Source: DASQUK01 sp046723645
Lineage (GTDB): Bacteria > Actinomycetota > Acidimicrobiia > Acidimicrobiales > VFJN01
Assembly (NCBI GenBank): GCA_046723645.1
Contig: JBKOUY010000008.1
Location: forward strand, 18,470 to 82,469
Direction of reading: 5' to 3'
Length of the DNA: 64,000 bases
Within the stretch, counting starts at the first letter, position 1. Every line of letters starts with the position of its first letter. The position numbers and the translations under genes are program-made. The notes beneath the pieces were generated by a model. It was not told the DNA's origin. It made no database searches and saw only the letters and a list, made by a program, of their open reading frames with translations. Of this stretch, positions 49,686 to 57,750 are shown in pieces.

Positions 49686-51338
49686 ATGGCACGGGGAGAG
49701 GGGAACGGGGTTGACGCGCCGGTTGTGATCGCGGGAGGCGGGCTGGTCGGGATGGCGTCGGCCGCGTTCCTCGCCTGGCATGGCGTCGCCGCGCTGGTCG
49801 TGGAACGCATGCGGGGCGAATCGCCGCTGCCGCGAGCGGCTCACTTTCATCTGCGCACCCTGGAGCTGCTGCGGGCGATCGGGGTCGAGGAGGACGTCAA
49901 GCGCCAGTCGGAGCTGGAGTTCGTTCCCGAGGGTGCGATCGTCAGCATGGACTCGCTCGCCGGCCGGAAGCTGGCGGACATCATTCCGAGCCTGAACGTC
50001 GGCGTCGACGACACGCTGAGCCCGTGCCGCCGGCTGTTCGTCACCCAGCCCGGCTTGGAGGCGATCCTGCGACGCCGGGCGGCCGAGGCCGGGGCCAGGG
50101 TGATGGAGGGCTGCGAGGTCGCCGCCGTCGAGCAGGACGGCGACGGGGTGACGGTGGTCGTGAGGGACGTCGACAGCGGCGCCGAGCAGCGGCTGCGTAC
50201 CGGCTACCTCGTGGGGGCCGACGGCGCGCACAGCACGGTGCGGGAGGCGCTCCAGATCCCGTTCGACGGGCGGGGGGTCTTCTCCAACAGCCTGACGATC
50301 TACTTCACGGCCGACCTCGCCCCGCAGATGCTGGGCAAGCCGCTCAGCGTCGTGTACGTGAACAATCCCGTGTTCGGTGGGTTCTTCCGGCTCGCCAAGG
50401 ACTGCCAGTCCGGGTTCCTCGTCGTCAACACCGTCGGCGACCCCCGCACCAACCCCGACGCCGCCAACGCGGCGAAGGACACGAGCGCCGAGCGCATGAT
50501 CGAGTTCGTCCGTGCCGGCGCGGGCATCCCCGACCTCGACGTGCGGATCGACGGGGTCGCCCGCTGGCGGTCGTCGTCCGACACCGCCCGGCGCTACCAC
50601 GACGGGCGGGTCGTGCTCGCCGGCGATGCCGCCCACGTGATGCCGCCGAACGGTGGCTTCGGCGGCAACACCGGCGTCCAGGACGCGTACGACCTCGCGT
50701 GGAAGGTCGCGCTCGTCGTCAAGGGGGTCGCGCCGCCGGCGCTGCTCGCGACCTACGACGCCGAGCGGCGACCGGTCGACAAGTTCACCGTCGAGCAGGC
50801 CTTCACGCGCTACGTCACCCGGACCGCCCCGTACCTCACGGCGACCGATCTCCAGCCTTTCGTGGCCGACCTAGAGATCGAGCTGGGCTACATCTATCGC
50901 TCCCCGGCGATCCTGGCGGACGAGGGCGGCGCGGGCGAAGGCGGCGACGGCGACCAGTCCGACCACGGTGACCCTCGTCTCACCCGCGCGGTGCCGGGCT
51001 CACGCGCGCCCCACCTGTGGCTGGACGGCGACCGCCGCCGACGCTCGACTCTCGATCTCTTCGGCCGCGACTTCGTGCTCCTCGCCGCCCCGGACGGCGC
51101 GGCATGGTGCGATGCCGCGCCGGCCGCGGCCGTGCCGGGAGTCCGGCTTGCCGCCTACCGCGTCGGTGGCGCCGAGCTCCCGGCGCCAGACGACTCGTTC
51201 ACCGAGGCGTACGGCGTCTCGAGGACGGGCGCCGTCATGGTCCGGCCGGACGGGTTCGTCGCGTGGCGCGCCCACGCCGAGCCCCGGCGCCCGGCTGAGA
51301 GTCTTACCGCCGCCCTCGGCGCGGCCCTGATGCGGTAG
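49686..51338 (+). CDS. FAD-dependent aromatic monooxygenase (PheA/TfdB family)
   Basis: A 550-aa flavoprotein hydroxylase. The dinucleotide fold VVIAGGGLVGMASAAFLAWH is at the N-terminus, a second FAD block DG motif is in YLVGADGAHSTVREALQIPF, and GRVVLAGDAAHVMPPNGGFG carries the ribityl-binding GD. The C-terminal thioredoxin-like domain (LFGRDFVLLAAPDGAAWCDA) matches phenol/resorcinol-type hydroxylases. Substrate is probably an aromatic or polyketide compound. The ATG at 49686 is chosen in a longer open frame. It converges on the TIGR03086 gene with a 6-bp gap. Confidence 0.9.
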   Translation: MARGEGNGVDAPVVIAGGGLVGMASAAFLAWHGVAALVVERMRGESPLPRAAHFHLRTLELLRAIGVEEDVKRQSELEFVPEGAIVSMDSLAGRKLADIIPSLNVGVDDTLSPCRRLFVTQPGLEAILRRRAAEAGARVMEGCEVAAVEQDGDGVTVVVRDVDSGAEQRLRTGYLVGADGAHSTVREALQIPFDGRGVFSNSLTIYFTADLAPQMLGKPLSVVYVNNPVFGGFFRLAKDCQSGFLVVNTVGDPRTNPDAANAAKDTSAERMIEFVRAGAGIPDLDVRIDGVARWRSSSDTARRYHDGRVVLAGDAAHVMPPNGGFGGNTGVQDAYDLAWKVALVVKGVAPPALLATYDAERRPVDKFTVEQAFTRYVTRTAPYLTATDLQPFVADLEIELGYIYRSPAILADEGGAGEGGDGDQSDHGDPRLTRAVPGSRAPHLWLDGDRRRRSTLDLFGRDFVLLAAPDGAAWCDAAPAAAVPGVRLAAYRVGGAELPAPDDSFTEAYGVSRTGAVMVRPDGFVAWRAHAEPRRPAESLTAALGAALMR

Positions 51339-51344
51339 CGCCGC

Positions 51345-51896
51345 CTATGGGTTGCGGCCGATGAACGCCAGCAGCCTGGTCTGGACGTCGGCGTCGCCAG
51401 GTACGTCGACGCGTGGCCCGTAGTGGCCGCTCTGGCGCAGCACTTCGTCCATCGGCAGCATGGCCTGCAGCATCTCGGCGCACTTGTCCGGGTCCAGCGT
51501 CTCGTCCTGCCCGGTGGCCCGGGCGAGGTCCCAGCGGTGGAGGAAGACGTCGCCCGTGTAGATCATGTCGATGGCCTGGCCGAGTGGCATCCTGCCGAGG
51601 TGCGGGAGGTCGTGCTCGCGCCCGGCGCTGACGGGGTCGTCGAGCAGCGCCTGCACCGCGTCGGTCTGGGTGCGCCAGGCGCCCACCGGATCGTCGTCGA
51701 CCGACGGACCGGCGGCCAGCGTGATCCCGGCCGCCCCCTGAAGGAAGGCGGGGAACCACTCGACGAGGTGGCGGACGACGTCGCGGGCGACCCAGCCCTC
51801 GGGCGGCGCGGGGTAGTCCCACGCCGCCGGGGCTGTGCCCTCGACCGTCGCCGTGAACTCGGCGGCGATGCGCCGATGCTCGTCGGCGACGCCCAT
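51345..51896 (-). CDS. Mycothiol-dependent maleylpyruvate isomerase family protein (TIGR03086-like)
   Basis: A 183-aa DinB-like four-helix protein typical of actinobacteria. Blocks: AAEFTATVEGTAPAAWDYPA, GWVARDVVRHLVEWFPAFL and YTGDVFLHRWDLARATG, with the His residues expected to bind a metal and mycothiol. Third gene of a coupled operon: its ATG (51894-51896) shares one base with the stop of the AHSA1 gene. Probably works with that protein under the ArsR regulator; substrate unknown. Confidence 0.85.
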   Translation of the reverse strand: MGVADEHRRIAAEFTATVEGTAPAAWDYPAPPEGWVARDVVRHLVEWFPAFLQGAAGITLAAGPSVDDDPVGAWRTQTDAVQALLDDPVSAGREHDLPHLGRMPLGQAIDMIYTGDVFLHRWDLARATGQDETLDPDKCAEMLQAMLPMDEVLRQSGHYGPRVDVPGDADVQTRLLAFIGRNP

Positions 51897-52384
51897 CAGA
51901 GCTCTGCGAGGAGGGTGTCGAGCTTGGCGTAGCCCTCCTCGACGCCGGTTTCCATGCCGCTGGCCAGCCACTGGTCACGGTCCTCGAAGCTGTCGACGAG
52001 CGACTGGGCGTGCAGCCGGGTGCGGCCGTCGCCGAGGTCCTCGAACCGCAGCGTCTCGAGCGCAACGCCGTCAGGCTGGCCGTCGTACGTGAAGGTCTGG
52101 ACGATGCGGTCCTCGCCGACCTCATGGAAGCAACCGTGGAAGCCGTATTCCTCGCCGTCTCGCTCGGCGACGTAGCGCCAGCGGCCGCCGGTGGTGGCGT
52201 CCCAGTCGAGGATCTTGGTCTCCATCCCGTTCGGACCGACCCAGCGGGCAAACAGGTCGGGGTCGGTGTGGGCCCGCATCAGCTGGGTCGGTGTGGCGTC
52301 GAAGTCACGGGTCATGCGGATGATCGGCACGGTCGGATCGGCCTCGATGGAGACCTGGTAGCTGCTGCTGCTGGTGGCGTTCAT
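51896..52384 (-). CDS. SRPBCC/AHSA1 family protein
   Basis: A 162-aa START-like protein: IIRMTRDFDATPTQLMRAHT, LFARWVGPNGMETKILDWDA, TTGGRWRYVAERDGEEYGFH, VQTFTYDGQPDGVALETLRF, ending GMETGVEEGYAKLDTLLAEL. Classic partner of ArsR regulators in actinobacteria. Its start overlaps the arsR stop (ATGA, 52381-52384) and its stop overlaps the next start, so all three proteins are translationally coupled. Confidence 0.9.
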   Translation of the reverse strand: MNATSSSSYQVSIEADPTVPIIRMTRDFDATPTQLMRAHTDPDLFARWVGPNGMETKILDWDATTGGRWRYVAERDGEEYGFHGCFHEVGEDRIVQTFTYDGQPDGVALETLRFEDLGDGRTRLHAQSLVDSFEDRDQWLASGMETGVEEGYAKLDTLLAEL

Positions 52385-52752
52385 GACGCTGCTCCTTGCT
52401 GCTGCTGTCGAGGGTGGGTTGGCTGTTCGTCGCCCCGCATCTCAGCGAGGACGGCGTCCAGGCGCTCGTAGCGCTCCTGGGCCTGTTGGCGGTATCGCTC
52501 GATCCACTTCGTCATCAGGTCGAAGACCTCCGCCTCGAGATGGCACGGCCGCCGCTGGGCGTCCCTGCCCTGGCTCACCAGGCCGGCGTCGGCAAGCACC
52601 TTGATGTGCTTGGACACCGCCTGGATCGAGACGTCGTAGGGCTCCGCCAGCGCTCCAACGGTGGCGTCGCCTACGGCGAGGCGGGCGACGATGTCGCGCC
52701 TCGTCGGATCGGCGAGGGCGGCGAAGACTCGGGACAGCTGGTCGTCGACCAC
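52381..52752 (-). CDS. ArsR family transcriptional regulator
   Basis: A 123-aa winged-helix repressor: LSRVFAALADPTRRDIVARL, ALAEPYDVSIQAVSKHIKVL as recognition helix, ADAGLVSQGRDAQRRPCHLE as wing. No Cys metal site of the ArsR/SmtB type (no ELCVCDL), so the signal is probably not a metal. First gene of the arsR-AHSA1-TIGR03086 operon. Two direct operator copies lie just upstream (52766-52827), pointing to autorepression. Confidence 0.92.
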   Translation of the reverse strand: MVDDQLSRVFAALADPTRRDIVARLAVGDATVGALAEPYDVSIQAVSKHIKVLADAGLVSQGRDAQRRPCHLEAEVFDLMTKWIERYRQQAQERYERLDAVLAEMRGDEQPTHPRQQQQGAAS

Positions 52753-52765
52753 AGACTCTCCTTAC

Positions 52766-52827
52766 TCAACCGATTGGTTGAGAAGAACCTACGCCTGCCC
52801 CACGCCCGTTGTCAATCAACTGGTTGA
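52766..52827. promoter_or_regulatory. Two ArsR operator copies
   Basis: tcaaccgattggttga (52766-52781) and tcaatcaactggttga (52812-52827) agree at 13 of 16 positions and are spaced 46 bp apart. The first has perfect 7-bp arms when extended by one base each side. They flank the expected promoter of arsR (start 52752). The same half-sites occur at 39721-39738. Confidence 0.7.
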
Positions 52828-52848
52828 ATAAATGGGGCTCAGTGACGT

Positions 52849-54648
52849 TCAGGAGACCCAACGACGGGCGTTGCGGAGGGCGGTCGCCATGATCGTCAGC
52901 GTGGGGTTGTGGGCGCCGGACGTCGGGAAGACGCTGCCATCGGCGACGAAGAGGTTGTCGAGCTGGTGGAAGCGGCCCACGTCGTCCGTGGCGCTGACGG
53001 CCGGATCGGTGCCCATGCGCATCCCGCCCATGACATGGGCGGTGGTCGGCACGTCGTTGCCGGCCAGCGGGGTGGCGTCGGATGTCAAGTCGGGCACGGC
53101 GGTCACGTGGTCGGCGCCCGCCCGCCGCAGGATCTCGGCCACGTAGGGCCGATAGAACTCCTGGGCCGCCAGCTCGTGGGTGCCGGGTGAGTACGTGATC
53201 CGGGCGACCGGGTAGCCCCGGAAGTCCCTTACCCGCGGATCGAGGTCGACGGTGTTGCCGCGATAGGGCAGGTCCTCGCCGATCATCTGGATGCCACACA
53301 TGCGGTCGCGCAGCACGCTCGAACGCATCAGCTCCTTGAACTCGGTGCCAAAGGGCTTGTCCGGGCGCAACAGGGTGAGCACGAAGCGGTAGGTGTTGCC
53401 CTCACCCAGGGGGAACTGGGTTCCGCCCAGCTCCAGTGTTCCGCCCCGAAGGTAGGGAAGGCCCGCCGCCCGCGCCGCGGCCCGGGCTCCCGGAAAGCCG
53501 GGATCGGCGAAATCGTCGGCCACGTGCGTGGTGGACCGGCCCCGGTGCGCGTGCAACCGTTGGCCGAGGAAGATGCCGGTGCCGTCGGTGAACCAGTGCT
53601 GCATGAAGTGGGTGCCGATGGTGCCGTGCGGGTCAGGCAGCTCGGACAGCTTGGCCAACCGGACCGTCTCGATGGCCAGGCCGGCGAGCACAACCAGGTC
53701 GCCGGACTCGTGGTGCTCGCGTCCCCGGTCGTCGATCCAGGTCACGCCCGTCACCTTCCGGCCCGAGGTCTCGACCCTCCCCACCCACGACCGCTCCCGG
53801 ACCTCGGCCCCGGCGGTCACGGCGCGACGCAGCGGCGCCAGCGCTCCCACCCGGGCCAGGATCGGGCAACCGTGGTTCGAGCACTGCCCGCAGTTGTTGC
53901 AGGCTGGCCGCCCGTCGTACTCGGTGCTGTTGATGGCCATCGGGGCCAGGAACGGGTGCAGCGCCGGCTCGAGCTTTCGGCAGCCCTCCGCCGCCACCAG
54001 CGACGCCAGTTGCGGCGGACCGGGAGGCATCGGCAGTGGCCTGGTCCGCGGGGCGTGCCGCAGGGTCGGTTCCGCCGGGAGGGCATCGATGTCGCCCGAC
54101 ACGCCGATCAGGTCCTCGACCTCGTCGTACAGCGGTGCGATCTCGGCGTAGGAGAACGGCCAGTCGGCGACGTCGGCGCCGACGATCGGGCCGAGGAGGC
54201 TGAGCTTGCGGAAGTCGATGTCCCAGAAGCGCGGGGTCTTGGCGTCCCAGTGGACGCTGGCCCCGCCGACGGTCTGGGGCAGGTCCTGGACGGCACCAAC
54301 ATGGCGCGGCTCTGTGTCGCTCTGGTGCCATCGGTATGTACGGGGCTCGGCGACGGGATCGGGCTTGGCGAAGTGGCGGCGGGCCTTGAGCTCGTCGCTC
54401 GAGAATCGCGACCGGGGTGCGGTGTGGGTGACGTCGTCGAACCAGTTGTCGCCCTTCTCGAGCACGACGACGTCGTAGCCGGCCTCGGCCAGCACCATCG
54501 CGGCGATCGCGCCGCCGGCACCGCTCCCGACCACGAGCGCTTTTTGGCCGGCCAGTTCAGCCCGCTCTCGACGTCGGGCCAGGGCCCGATGGGGTCTGCG
54601 GCGGCGGCTCGGGCGCGGTCGATGTGATGAGCCGAAGCAGGTCCGCAA
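52849..54648 (-). CDS. GMC family oxidoreductase (gluconate 2-dehydrogenase large-subunit type)
   Basis: FAD-linked dehydrogenase (up to 599 aa). N-terminal FAD site ALVVGSGAGGAIAAMVLAEA, then VVVLEKGDNW. A Cys-rich segment CNNCGQCSNHGCP sits in the middle. The C-terminus has TTAHVMGGMRMGTDPAVS and VFPTSGAHNPTLTIMATALR, the active-site His/Asn region of GMC enzymes. The start is uncertain: a TTG at 54648 overlaps the upstream small-subunit gene by 92 bp, while a CTG near 54550 would give almost no leader. No Tat signal is seen. Pairs with the subunit-3-like gene upstream; electrons likely go to a membrane carrier. Confidence 0.88.
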   Translation of the reverse strand: MRTCFGSSHRPRPSRRRRPHRALARRRERAELAGQKALVVGSGAGGAIAAMVLAEAGYDVVVLEKGDNWFDDVTHTAPRSRFSSDELKARRHFAKPDPVAEPRTYRWHQSDTEPRHVGAVQDLPQTVGGASVHWDAKTPRFWDIDFRKLSLLGPIVGADVADWPFSYAEIAPLYDEVEDLIGVSGDIDALPAEPTLRHAPRTRPLPMPPGPPQLASLVAAEGCRKLEPALHPFLAPMAINSTEYDGRPACNNCGQCSNHGCPILARVGALAPLRRAVTAGAEVRERSWVGRVETSGRKVTGVTWIDDRGREHHESGDLVVLAGLAIETVRLAKLSELPDPHGTIGTHFMQHWFTDGTGIFLGQRLHAHRGRSTTHVADDFADPGFPGARAAARAAGLPYLRGGTLELGGTQFPLGEGNTYRFVLTLLRPDKPFGTEFKELMRSSVLRDRMCGIQMIGEDLPYRGNTVDLDPRVRDFRGYPVARITYSPGTHELAAQEFYRPYVAEILRRAGADHVTAVPDLTSDATPLAGNDVPTTAHVMGGMRMGTDPAVSATDDVGRFHQLDNLFVADGSVFPTSGAHNPTLTIMATALRNARRWVS

Positions 54649-55402
54649 CGATGCCGGTCGCAGGCACCGGATCCGGTCCGTCGGAGCTGGTGACCTCCTC
54701 GGCCCCGTAACCTCGGGGCTGCACGTCGCCGGGGAACTCGATGGACTGCCACATCACCCCGCCGGCGTTGCCGCCATACTCCGGCACGCTGTAGCAGCCC
54801 TCGATCGTGTGCTGGAACAGCAGGTCGGTGAACCCGCGGGTCCCGGCGGGCAGGCGTCGCACCCGGGGGTTCTGTGCCAGCGCCGAATCCTGGTCGGCTG
54901 GCGATGCTGCGGCGAAGTCGCCGCCCGCCAGGAGATCCAGCTGTCTCAGGCCCTCGCGGTAGGCCGCGCCGAGATCGTCGAGCCGGGCGCGCCAGTGCTT
55001 CCTCACGGCGTCGTTGAGTGGAAGGAAGTTCGCCATGTCGTCCCGCTCGCTGCCCCCGCGGTCGCTGAACGGTCCGCCGGCGAAGACCCTCGGGGGATCT
55101 TCCCGGAGCGCACCGAGGAGCATCACGATGTAGTCGGCCGCGTGCGCCTCCCGGGCGCCGGGGTGGCCCGCCTCGGCCGGGTCGTCGTCGGGGCCCGGCA
55201 CCAGGCGGGCGGTCGCCGCCTCCAGCACCCCGCGCTCGTGCCCCGTCAGCACCGGGGGCAGTTCCGGTGGCGGCGAGGGGTCGGCGTCTGATGCGAAGTG
55301 GGTCAGGTCAACCCCCCAGCCAGGGCCACCGCCAGCAAGCTCCACTCTGCATGAAGCGACCGCCGCGTGAGCATGACGCGCGGAATCTAACAAACATGTC
55401 AT
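54557..55402 (-). CDS. Gluconate 2-dehydrogenase subunit 3 family protein
   Basis: Small-subunit-like protein (281 aa from the ATG at 55402; a GTG at 55345 is equally plausible). The recognisable region is VLTGHERGVLEAATARLVPG, then AHAADYIVMLLGALREDPPR, YREGLRQLDLLAGGDFAAAS, ending FTDLLFQHTIEGCYSVPEYG, GNAGGVMWQSIEFPGDVQPR, which matches the subunit 3 family. Its partner GMC flavoprotein follows and overlaps. The C-terminal 30 residues are Pro-rich. In relatives this subunit is Tat-exported, but no twin-Arg signal is visible here. Confidence 0.8.
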   Translation of the reverse strand: MTCLLDSARHAHAAVASCRVELAGGGPGWGVDLTHFASDADPSPPPELPPVLTGHERGVLEAATARLVPGPDDDPAEAGHPGAREAHAADYIVMLLGALREDPPRVFAGGPFSDRGGSERDDMANFLPLNDAVRKHWRARLDDLGAAYREGLRQLDLLAGGDFAAASPADQDSALAQNPRVRRLPAGTRGFTDLLFQHTIEGCYSVPEYGGNAGGVMWQSIEFPGDVQPRGYGAEEVTSSDGPDPVPATGIVADLLRLITSTAPEPPPQTPSGPGPTSRAG

Positions 55403-55521
55403 GTCCGGGGATTCGGGGAGACGGCCAACCGCGTCCCGTCCCATTGCAGAGGCGCGAGGTCCGTGCGCCCGTTCGGGGTGCCCTGTGCACGCCCTTGCTG
55501 CGATGAACCATTTTCGCCTCT

Positions 55522-57750
55522 GTGCGCTGGTCGTACGCTGGGGTCGTGTCCGAGGCGGGCGTGCTTGCGTGGGCCGGCGCCATCGCCGGCTGGCTTGCGG
55601 CGTTGACGATCGGCACGTTCGTGGTGGTCGGCGCACGCCGGCGCCGGAGCTACGACCCCTGGCGCGACACCATGACCGATCTGGGCGACGGCACCGATGC
55701 CGTCGCGACCGCCTTCCTCGTGGTCAATCTCGTCGTGGCGGCGTTGCTGGGCGTGCTCGCCTGGGCGGTCCACGACGCGTTCCACGAGTGGCCCCTCACC
55801 ATCGCGCTGATCCTGGCCGCGAGCGGATCGCTGATCTTCGGCGTGACGGCCTGCGAGAACAGGTGCCGCTACCCGCTGCGCGCTGGTTGCGCGCCCGGTT
55901 GGCTGTCCACGCTCCATGTCGTCGTCGCCGCCGGTGTTGCCATCGGCATCGTCGTGGCGCCGTTCGTGGCCTGGTTCGCGCTGGTCGACCGCAGCAGCGA
56001 GGTGGACCTGTTCCGCGCCGTGAGCCTGGCCGTCGGCGCCACCGCCACGCTGCTGTTCGGCGTACTGCTGTCGCGCATCCGACGTCGCAACAAGGACAGC
56101 GAGCGGGGGTCGGTGAACCGGGCCCAGGTCGGCCTGTACGAGCGCCTGCTCTGGATGGTGGGCTATGGGTGGGTTGTCATGCTGGCGTGCACTCTGGTTC
56201 GGCCCGGATGGCCGGCGGTGCTGGCGCTGGCATCGTGGCTGGTGCTCGGCCTCCGGTACGTGCTGCGCCCGGACTGGCACGACCCCTCGCCCGAGTTCTC
56301 GCAGGCAGAGTGCCAGCCCAACACATTGACACCATTCAGGGGCCGGGTCGGCATCTTCCGCGTCTGCACGATCAATAACCCTCGAGGGTTCGGCGACGAC
56401 CTCCGGAACGCCCTGGAGGACGGACTCGTCACCACTGCCGCCGACGGTGACAAGCGGGCCGTGACGGTTGCCGTCACCGCCCGCGGGCTCGAGAGGCTCG
56501 GGGTCCGCTACCGCTGGCGTGCGCGCTTCGTCGAGGACGCTTTCGGCAAGGGGTTGCGGGAACGGGCCCGCGCTCTGGGCGACGTCGGTCCGAGCAAACC
56601 CGACAGCTGGGACGCCGAGTGGCGTGACCCAGACTGCCTGCATGTGGCGTTCTGGATCCAGGCACAGGACCAGATCACGCTCGCATGGATAGACGCGGAG
56701 GTGCGCCGCCGCTTCCCGTCGGTGCGGAGGCAGGTGCTGGTGGAGACCGCAGTGCTGGGCCGTCCCAAAGCGAGAACAGAGCACTTCGGGTTCGTTGACG
56801 GTGTCAGCCAGCCGTGGGTCGAGGGCGTCCGGCTGAGTGACGATCGGGACGTACACGGCGTCGGCAAGCTCCGCTCGTCCGTCCCGACCAGCGAGGACCC
56901 CACGCGGGCGCGCAACCGGTGGAAGCCGATCGCGCTCGGCGAGTTCGTCGTCGGGCAGGTCGACGAGACCGGCGACATCTTCCCCGTTCCGAGCCCGCCA
57001 GAGGTGTTCCTCGGCGGGACCTTCCTCGTGGTCCGCAAGCTCCGGCAGGACGTCAAGGGTTTCCGCAACTACGCCGGCCGCAGTGGTGCGCGCCGCTCGC
57101 TTGCCTCGCATCTCGTCGGACGGGCGAGCGACGGCACACCCCTGATTTCGCCGCCCCGGCACGACGGGACGGCGACCGACGGAGACACGGGAACGATGGG
57201 CGCCGCCAACGAATTCACGTACGGCCACGACCCCGAGGGACTGCTCTGTCCCCTCGGCGCCCACATCCGGCGTGCGAACCCCCGCGACGCAATGGGCTTC
57301 GGGACGACCCTGTCTGCCCGGCGACGCATCATCCGGCGAGGCATGCCCTACGGTCCCCCCTGGGACGACGGGCCCCCGGGCGAAGACCGCGGGCTGCTGT
57401 TCATTGCGTGCAACGTCCGCATCAGCGAGCAGTTCGAGTTCATCCAGCAGCAGTGGTTGAACGACGGGTCCCCGTTCGGGCTCGGCAACATCCCCGACCC
57501 GATCGGCGGCGGCTGGGACCCCGAGCCGCCGCGCGCGATCGCCGTCGGTGGCCGGCCGCCCCTCGTCCGCTCCCCCCTCCCGTCGTTCGTGACGACCGCG
57601 GGTGGCGAGTACTTCTTCGTCCCCTCGATCCCTGGGCTGCGGGCGCTCGCCAGCCGCGCGGCTACGGCGTCAGGCAAGCGCGACGTCGAAGCGTCCGAGC
57701 AGCCCGGCACTGCGCGCAGCGATGCCGGCGAGCCCGTGGCGCTCGGCTGA
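55522..57750 (+). CDS. DUF998-like membrane domain fused to DyP-type peroxidase
   Basis: A 742-aa fusion. Residues about 10-250 are a six-helix membrane domain like DUF998 (VLAWAGAIAGWLAALTIGTF, SLIFGVTACENRCRYPLRAG, LWMVGYGWVVMLACTLVRPG). The rest is a dye-decolourising-type heme peroxidase: GFVDGVSQP with the catalytic Asp (about 423), LLCPLGAHIRRANPRD with the proximal His (about 577-582), and GLLFIACNVRISEQFEFIQQ. The start may be 55522 or the GTG at 55546. It would place a heme peroxidase at the membrane, substrate unknown. Its 3' end overlaps the convergent STAND gene by 81 bp. Confidence 0.87.
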   Translation: MRWSYAGVVSEAGVLAWAGAIAGWLAALTIGTFVVVGARRRRSYDPWRDTMTDLGDGTDAVATAFLVVNLVVAALLGVLAWAVHDAFHEWPLTIALILAASGSLIFGVTACENRCRYPLRAGCAPGWLSTLHVVVAAGVAIGIVVAPFVAWFALVDRSSEVDLFRAVSLAVGATATLLFGVLLSRIRRRNKDSERGSVNRAQVGLYERLLWMVGYGWVVMLACTLVRPGWPAVLALASWLVLGLRYVLRPDWHDPSPEFSQAECQPNTLTPFRGRVGIFRVCTINNPRGFGDDLRNALEDGLVTTAADGDKRAVTVAVTARGLERLGVRYRWRARFVEDAFGKGLRERARALGDVGPSKPDSWDAEWRDPDCLHVAFWIQAQDQITLAWIDAEVRRRFPSVRRQVLVETAVLGRPKARTEHFGFVDGVSQPWVEGVRLSDDRDVHGVGKLRSSVPTSEDPTRARNRWKPIALGEFVVGQVDETGDIFPVPSPPEVFLGGTFLVVRKLRQDVKGFRNYAGRSGARRSLASHLVGRASDGTPLISPPRHDGTATDGDTGTMGAANEFTYGHDPEGLLCPLGAHIRRANPRDAMGFGTTLSARRRIIRRGMPYGPPWDDGPPGEDRGLLFIACNVRISEQFEFIQQQWLNDGSPFGLGNIPDPIGGGWDPEPPRAIAVGGRPPLVRSPLPSFVTTAGGEYFFVPSIPGLRALASRAATASGKRDVEASEQPGTARSDAGEPVALG

